DNA from: Rubrivivax sp. | GTDB taxonomy: Bacteria > Pseudomonadota > Gammaproteobacteria > Burkholderiales > Burkholderiaceae_C | Reading direction: 5' to 3' | Length of the DNA: 47,579 bases | NCBI GenBank assembly: GCA_016790425.1 | Contig: JAEUPF010000024.1 | Span: forward strand, 1-47,579 | Shown here: positions 45,197 through 47,579 of the stretch, piece by piece | Numbering within the stretch: position 1 is the first letter of the stretch | Layout: each line of letters begins with the position of its first letter | Position numbers and translations under genes: made by a program | The notes under the pieces: model-generated | Databases searched by the model: none | Seen by the model: the letters and a program-made list of their open reading frames with translations, nothing else | Told to the model about the DNA's origin: nothing

Positions 45197-46477
45197 CTAC
45201 TTCATCAACCCCGGCAGCCACAGCGAGATCGCCGGCACGTAGGTGATCAGCAAGAGCGCCATGCACATCGCGCCGTAGAACGGCCACAGTTCCTTGCTCA
45301 CCTGCTCCATCGTCACCTTGCCGATGGCGCAGCCGACGAACAGCGTCGGCCCCACGGGCGGCGTGATGAGGCCGATACCGAGGTTGGTGATCATGATCAT
45401 GCCGAAGTGCACCGGGTCGATGCCCAGCGTGCGGATCACCGGCAGGAAGATCGGCGTGCAGATCAGCAGCATCGGCGCCACGTCCATGAACGTGCCCAGC
45501 AGCAGCAGCAGGATGTTGACCAGCAGCAGGAAGACATACTTGTCGGTCGAGATCGCGAGGAACGCCTGCGTGATCTTCGCCGGCACCTGCAGGATGGCCA
45601 TCATGTAGCCGAAGGCCACCGAGAAGCCGATCAGCATCATCACCATCGCCACCGTCTTGACGACGCGGTGCACCAGGTGCGGCAGGTCGCGCCACTTGTA
45701 GTCGCGATAGACGAGGAAGGTGACGAGGAAGGCGTACACGCACGCCACCGCGGCGCTCTCGGTGGGCGTGAACACGCCCGAGAGGATGCCGCCCATGATG
45801 ATGAAGATGGTGATGAGGCCCCACAGCGCCTGGCGCACGATGCGCGGCACCTCGCTCAGGGCGATCGGCTCGCCCTTGGGCATGTCCTTGCGCCGCGCCG
45901 TCCACAGCACGAGGAAGATCAGGCACAGGCCGAACAGGAGCCCCGGGAAGATGCCTGCCAGGAACAGGTGCGCCACCGAGATGGTGCCGCCGGCGGCGAG
46001 CGAGTAGATGACTGCGTTGTGCGAAGGCGGGATCAGGAGCGCCTGCACCGAGCCGCAGATGGTGACGTTGGTGGCGAAGATGCGCGGGTAGCCGGCCTTC
46101 ACCATCTGCGGGATCATCACCGAGCCGATCGAGGCGGTGTCGGCCACCGAAGAGCCCGAGATGCAGCCGAACAGGCTGCTGGCGAGGATGTTCACCAGCG
46201 CCAGCCCGCCGCGGATGGCGCCGACGAAGACGCGCGCCAGGTTGATCAGCCGCTCGGCCATGCCGCCTTCGGCCATGATGGCGCCGGCGAGAACGAAGAA
46301 CGGAATCGCCAGCAGCGCGAAGTCGTCGGTGCCGTCGGAGATCTTGAGGATCACCGCTTCGAGCGGGATGTCCACCCACAGCGCCGCCACCAGCGCCGCC
46401 AGCCCCAGCGCATACGCCACCGGCACGCCTAACGCGCAAAGGAGCGTGAACGAGCCGAGCAGGATCAGGGCGTCCAT
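45197..46477 (-). CDS. TRAP transporter large permease (DctM family)
   Basis: Inner-membrane transport subunit of a TRAP system, which uses the sodium gradient to import dicarboxylates or sugar acids with a periplasmic receptor. 426 residues, about 12 hydrophobic segments. Typical motifs: LAIPFFVLAGAIMAEGG, SSLFGCISGSSVADTASIGSVMIP, PPSHNAVIYSLAAGG, and TNLGIGLITPPVG near the end. The small permease gene ends 22 bases upstream. Confidence 0.95.
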   Translation of the reverse strand: MDALILLGSFTLLCALGVPVAYALGLAALVAALWVDIPLEAVILKISDGTDDFALLAIPFFVLAGAIMAEGGMAERLINLARVFVGAIRGGLALVNILASSLFGCISGSSVADTASIGSVMIPQMVKAGYPRIFATNVTICGSVQALLIPPSHNAVIYSLAAGGTISVAHLFLAGIFPGLLFGLCLIFLVLWTARRKDMPKGEPIALSEVPRIVRQALWGLITIFIIMGGILSGVFTPTESAAVACVYAFLVTFLVYRDYKWRDLPHLVHRVVKTVAMVMMLIGFSVAFGYMMAILQVPAKITQAFLAISTDKYVFLLLVNILLLLLGTFMDVAPMLLICTPIFLPVIRTLGIDPVHFGMIMITNLGIGLITPPVGPTLFVGCAIGKVTMEQVSKELWPFYGAMCMALLLITYVPAISLWLPGLMK

Positions 46478-46499
46478 CAGGCGTCCATCGGCGGGCTCT

Positions 46500-47024
46500 T
46501 CACTCCAGGTCGGTGGCCTGGTCGCTGAACATGATCGACGTCGGCGGCGGCGGCCCGACCCACACGCGCTCGAGCAGGAACAGCAGCGTCAGCAACCCGG
46601 CGATGGGAATCGGCAGGTAGACGATGCCCTGCTTGAGCCCGGGAAACTCCGCCAGCGTCTGGTACCACGTCACCTGGCATAGGTGGGCACCGTAGCCGAG
46701 CATGAACGCCGCCGTGAGGCCCATGCACAGGTTCACCCCCCACAGCATCCAGCGGCGCGAGCGCGGCCCGACGGCGTTGAGCAGCGCCTCGACCGCGATG
46801 TGCACGTTGGCGCGGTACACCGCGGCGCCGCCGATGAACGAGAACATCACCATCATCACGATCGACGCCGGCTCGGGCCACGACAGCGGGCTGGCCATCG
46901 CGTAGCGCATGAACACCCCGAGCGGGATGATCAGCGTGATGACCACCAGCGCCGCGCCGGACAAGCCGATGCAGCCGAGGTAGGTCCACTCCATCGCCTG
47001 CGCGTAGCGCTGCCTGGCGTTCAC
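46500..47024 (-). CDS. TRAP transporter small permease (DctQ family)
   Basis: 174 residues with four hydrophobic segments, typical of DctQ. The motif WPEPASIVMMVMFSFIGGAAVYRANVHIAVEALL matches the family's second helix and loop. Gap to the receptor gene is 47 bases and to dctM is 22, giving the normal DctP-Q-M order. Confidence 0.92.
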   Translation of the reverse strand: MNARQRYAQAMEWTYLGCIGLSGAALVVITLIIPLGVFMRYAMASPLSWPEPASIVMMVMFSFIGGAAVYRANVHIAVEALLNAVGPRSRRWMLWGVNLCMGLTAAFMLGYGAHLCQVTWYQTLAEFPGLKQGIVYLPIPIAGLLTLLFLLERVWVGPPPPTSIMFSDQATDLE

Positions 47025-47071
47025 CGGCGGGGGCCCTCCCGTCGCTCTCCCGGCGCGTCGCGGCCGCCGGG

Positions 47072-47579
47072 CTACTTGGTGTCCTCGATGCGCTTCAACA
47101 GCGCCGCGTACTTGCTGCCGTACTTGTCGCGGATCGGCTTCGTGGCGGCGTAGAAGGCGGCCTTGTCGGCCTCGACGAACTGCACGCCGGCGGCCTTGAG
47201 CTTGGCGGTGGCGTCGCCGACGTAGGCGTCCCAGAGCTGGCGCTGCTCCATCTGCGCCTCGCGCGAGAGCTTGCGCACCAGCGCCTGGTCCTCGGCCGAC
47301 AGCGTGTCCCAGGTGCGGCGCGAGAAGACGAAGATCTCGGGAATGATGAGGTGCCCGGTGAGGCTGTACACCTTGCTCACCGTGTAGTGGTTCTGCGCCA
47401 GCAGCGTCGGCGGGTTGTTCTCGGCCCCGTCGACGACACCGGTCTGCAGCGCGCCGAACAGCTCGTTGAAGCCCATCGCGACGCCGTTGCCGCCCATCGC
47501 GTTCATCGTCTCGACGAAGATGGGGTTGCCCATCATGCGGATCTTCATGCCCTTGAGGTCCGCGGGCCGGGTCACCGGC
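47072..47579 (-). CDS. TRAP transporter substrate-binding protein DctP (5' part outside window)
   Basis: C-terminal 169 residues of a DctP-family periplasmic receptor. PADLKGMKIRMMGNPIF starts near the edge, and MGFNELFGALQTGVVDGAENN is the ligand-binding signature of the family; the Arg in KIRM and the Asn pair likely contact the ligand. The N-terminus, signal peptide and promoter are missing because the gene runs off the right edge. Ligand not known; the operon suggests a sugar acid or related carboxylate. Confidence 0.93.
   Translation of the reverse strand, partial: PVTRPADLKGMKIRMMGNPIFVETMNAMGGNGVAMGFNELFGALQTGVVDGAENNPPTLLAQNHYTVSKVYSLTGHLIIPEIFVFSRRTWDTLSAEDQALVRKLSREAQMEQRQLWDAYVGDATAKLKAAGVQFVEADKAAFYAATKPIRDKYGSKYAALLKRIEDTK

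Overview
The window is a very GC-rich chromosomal segment with dense coding on both strands. The gene families point to a betaproteobacterium of the order Burkholderiales: several orphan Bug/TctC-type receptors, a meta-cleavage protocatechuate dioxygenase, a PaaZ fusion enzyme, TRAP transport and typical housekeeping neighbours. Genus cannot be set from the sequence alone. I see no rRNA, tRNA, CRISPR array, insertion sequence, phage gene or plasmid function. Apart from long antisense open frames, which are GC artefacts, almost every base belongs to a recognisable gene or a short gap.

Left part (1-25393), mostly housekeeping. A DMT-family exporter cut by the left edge leads a tightly packed plus-strand run: tsaB, rimI, a family 4 uracil-DNA glycosylase and a PAS-PAS-GGDEF-EAL cyclic-di-GMP enzyme, with overlapping ends. 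Convergent to it is glmU, whose start codon overlaps that of a divergent DUF6279 lipoprotein. Next come SDR (FolM-like)/ttcA/DUF4136 lipoprotein on the minus strand, divergent from a MidA/NDUFAF7-like methyltransferase, then a DUF2905 protein and an FHA-EAL protein. A minus-strand block holds a LysR regulator, slt, an NDUFA9-like protein, a GST, cca and a small zinc-ribbon membrane protein. DUF2917, TfoX-like, 5-FCL and MFS genes follow, and then paaZ.

Right part (25394-47579), accessory catabolism. A 418-base gap rich in inverted and tandem repeats lies upstream of paaZ. It is followed by a minus-strand block of four tripartite tricarboxylate transporter (TTT) receptor genes with an aldehyde dehydrogenase among them. 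Then come ligAB (protocatechuate 4,5-dioxygenase) divergent from a LysR regulator with a repeat-built C-terminal tail, an aldo/keto reductase, an exported peroxiredoxin, a large FAD/Fe-S D-2-hydroxyacid dehydrogenase, a serine-glyoxylate-type aminotransferase, a fifth TTT receptor and two DUF1801 proteins. The window closes with a minus-strand operon: TRAP receptor (partial), small and large TRAP permeases, a D-2-hydroxyacid dehydrogenase-like protein and an SMP-30 lactonase. The overall picture is uptake of organic, aromatic and sugar acids and their oxidation.

I found no convincing wholly new multi-gene system. The most interesting signals are short codon-length tandem repeats at gene ends (LysR tail, DUF1801 tail, Slt tail, end of glmU), the palindrome-rich region upstream of paaZ, a CCA-adding enzyme that has lost its HD motif, overlapping divergent start codons, and a hydroxyacid dehydrogenase without the usual catalytic glutamate.
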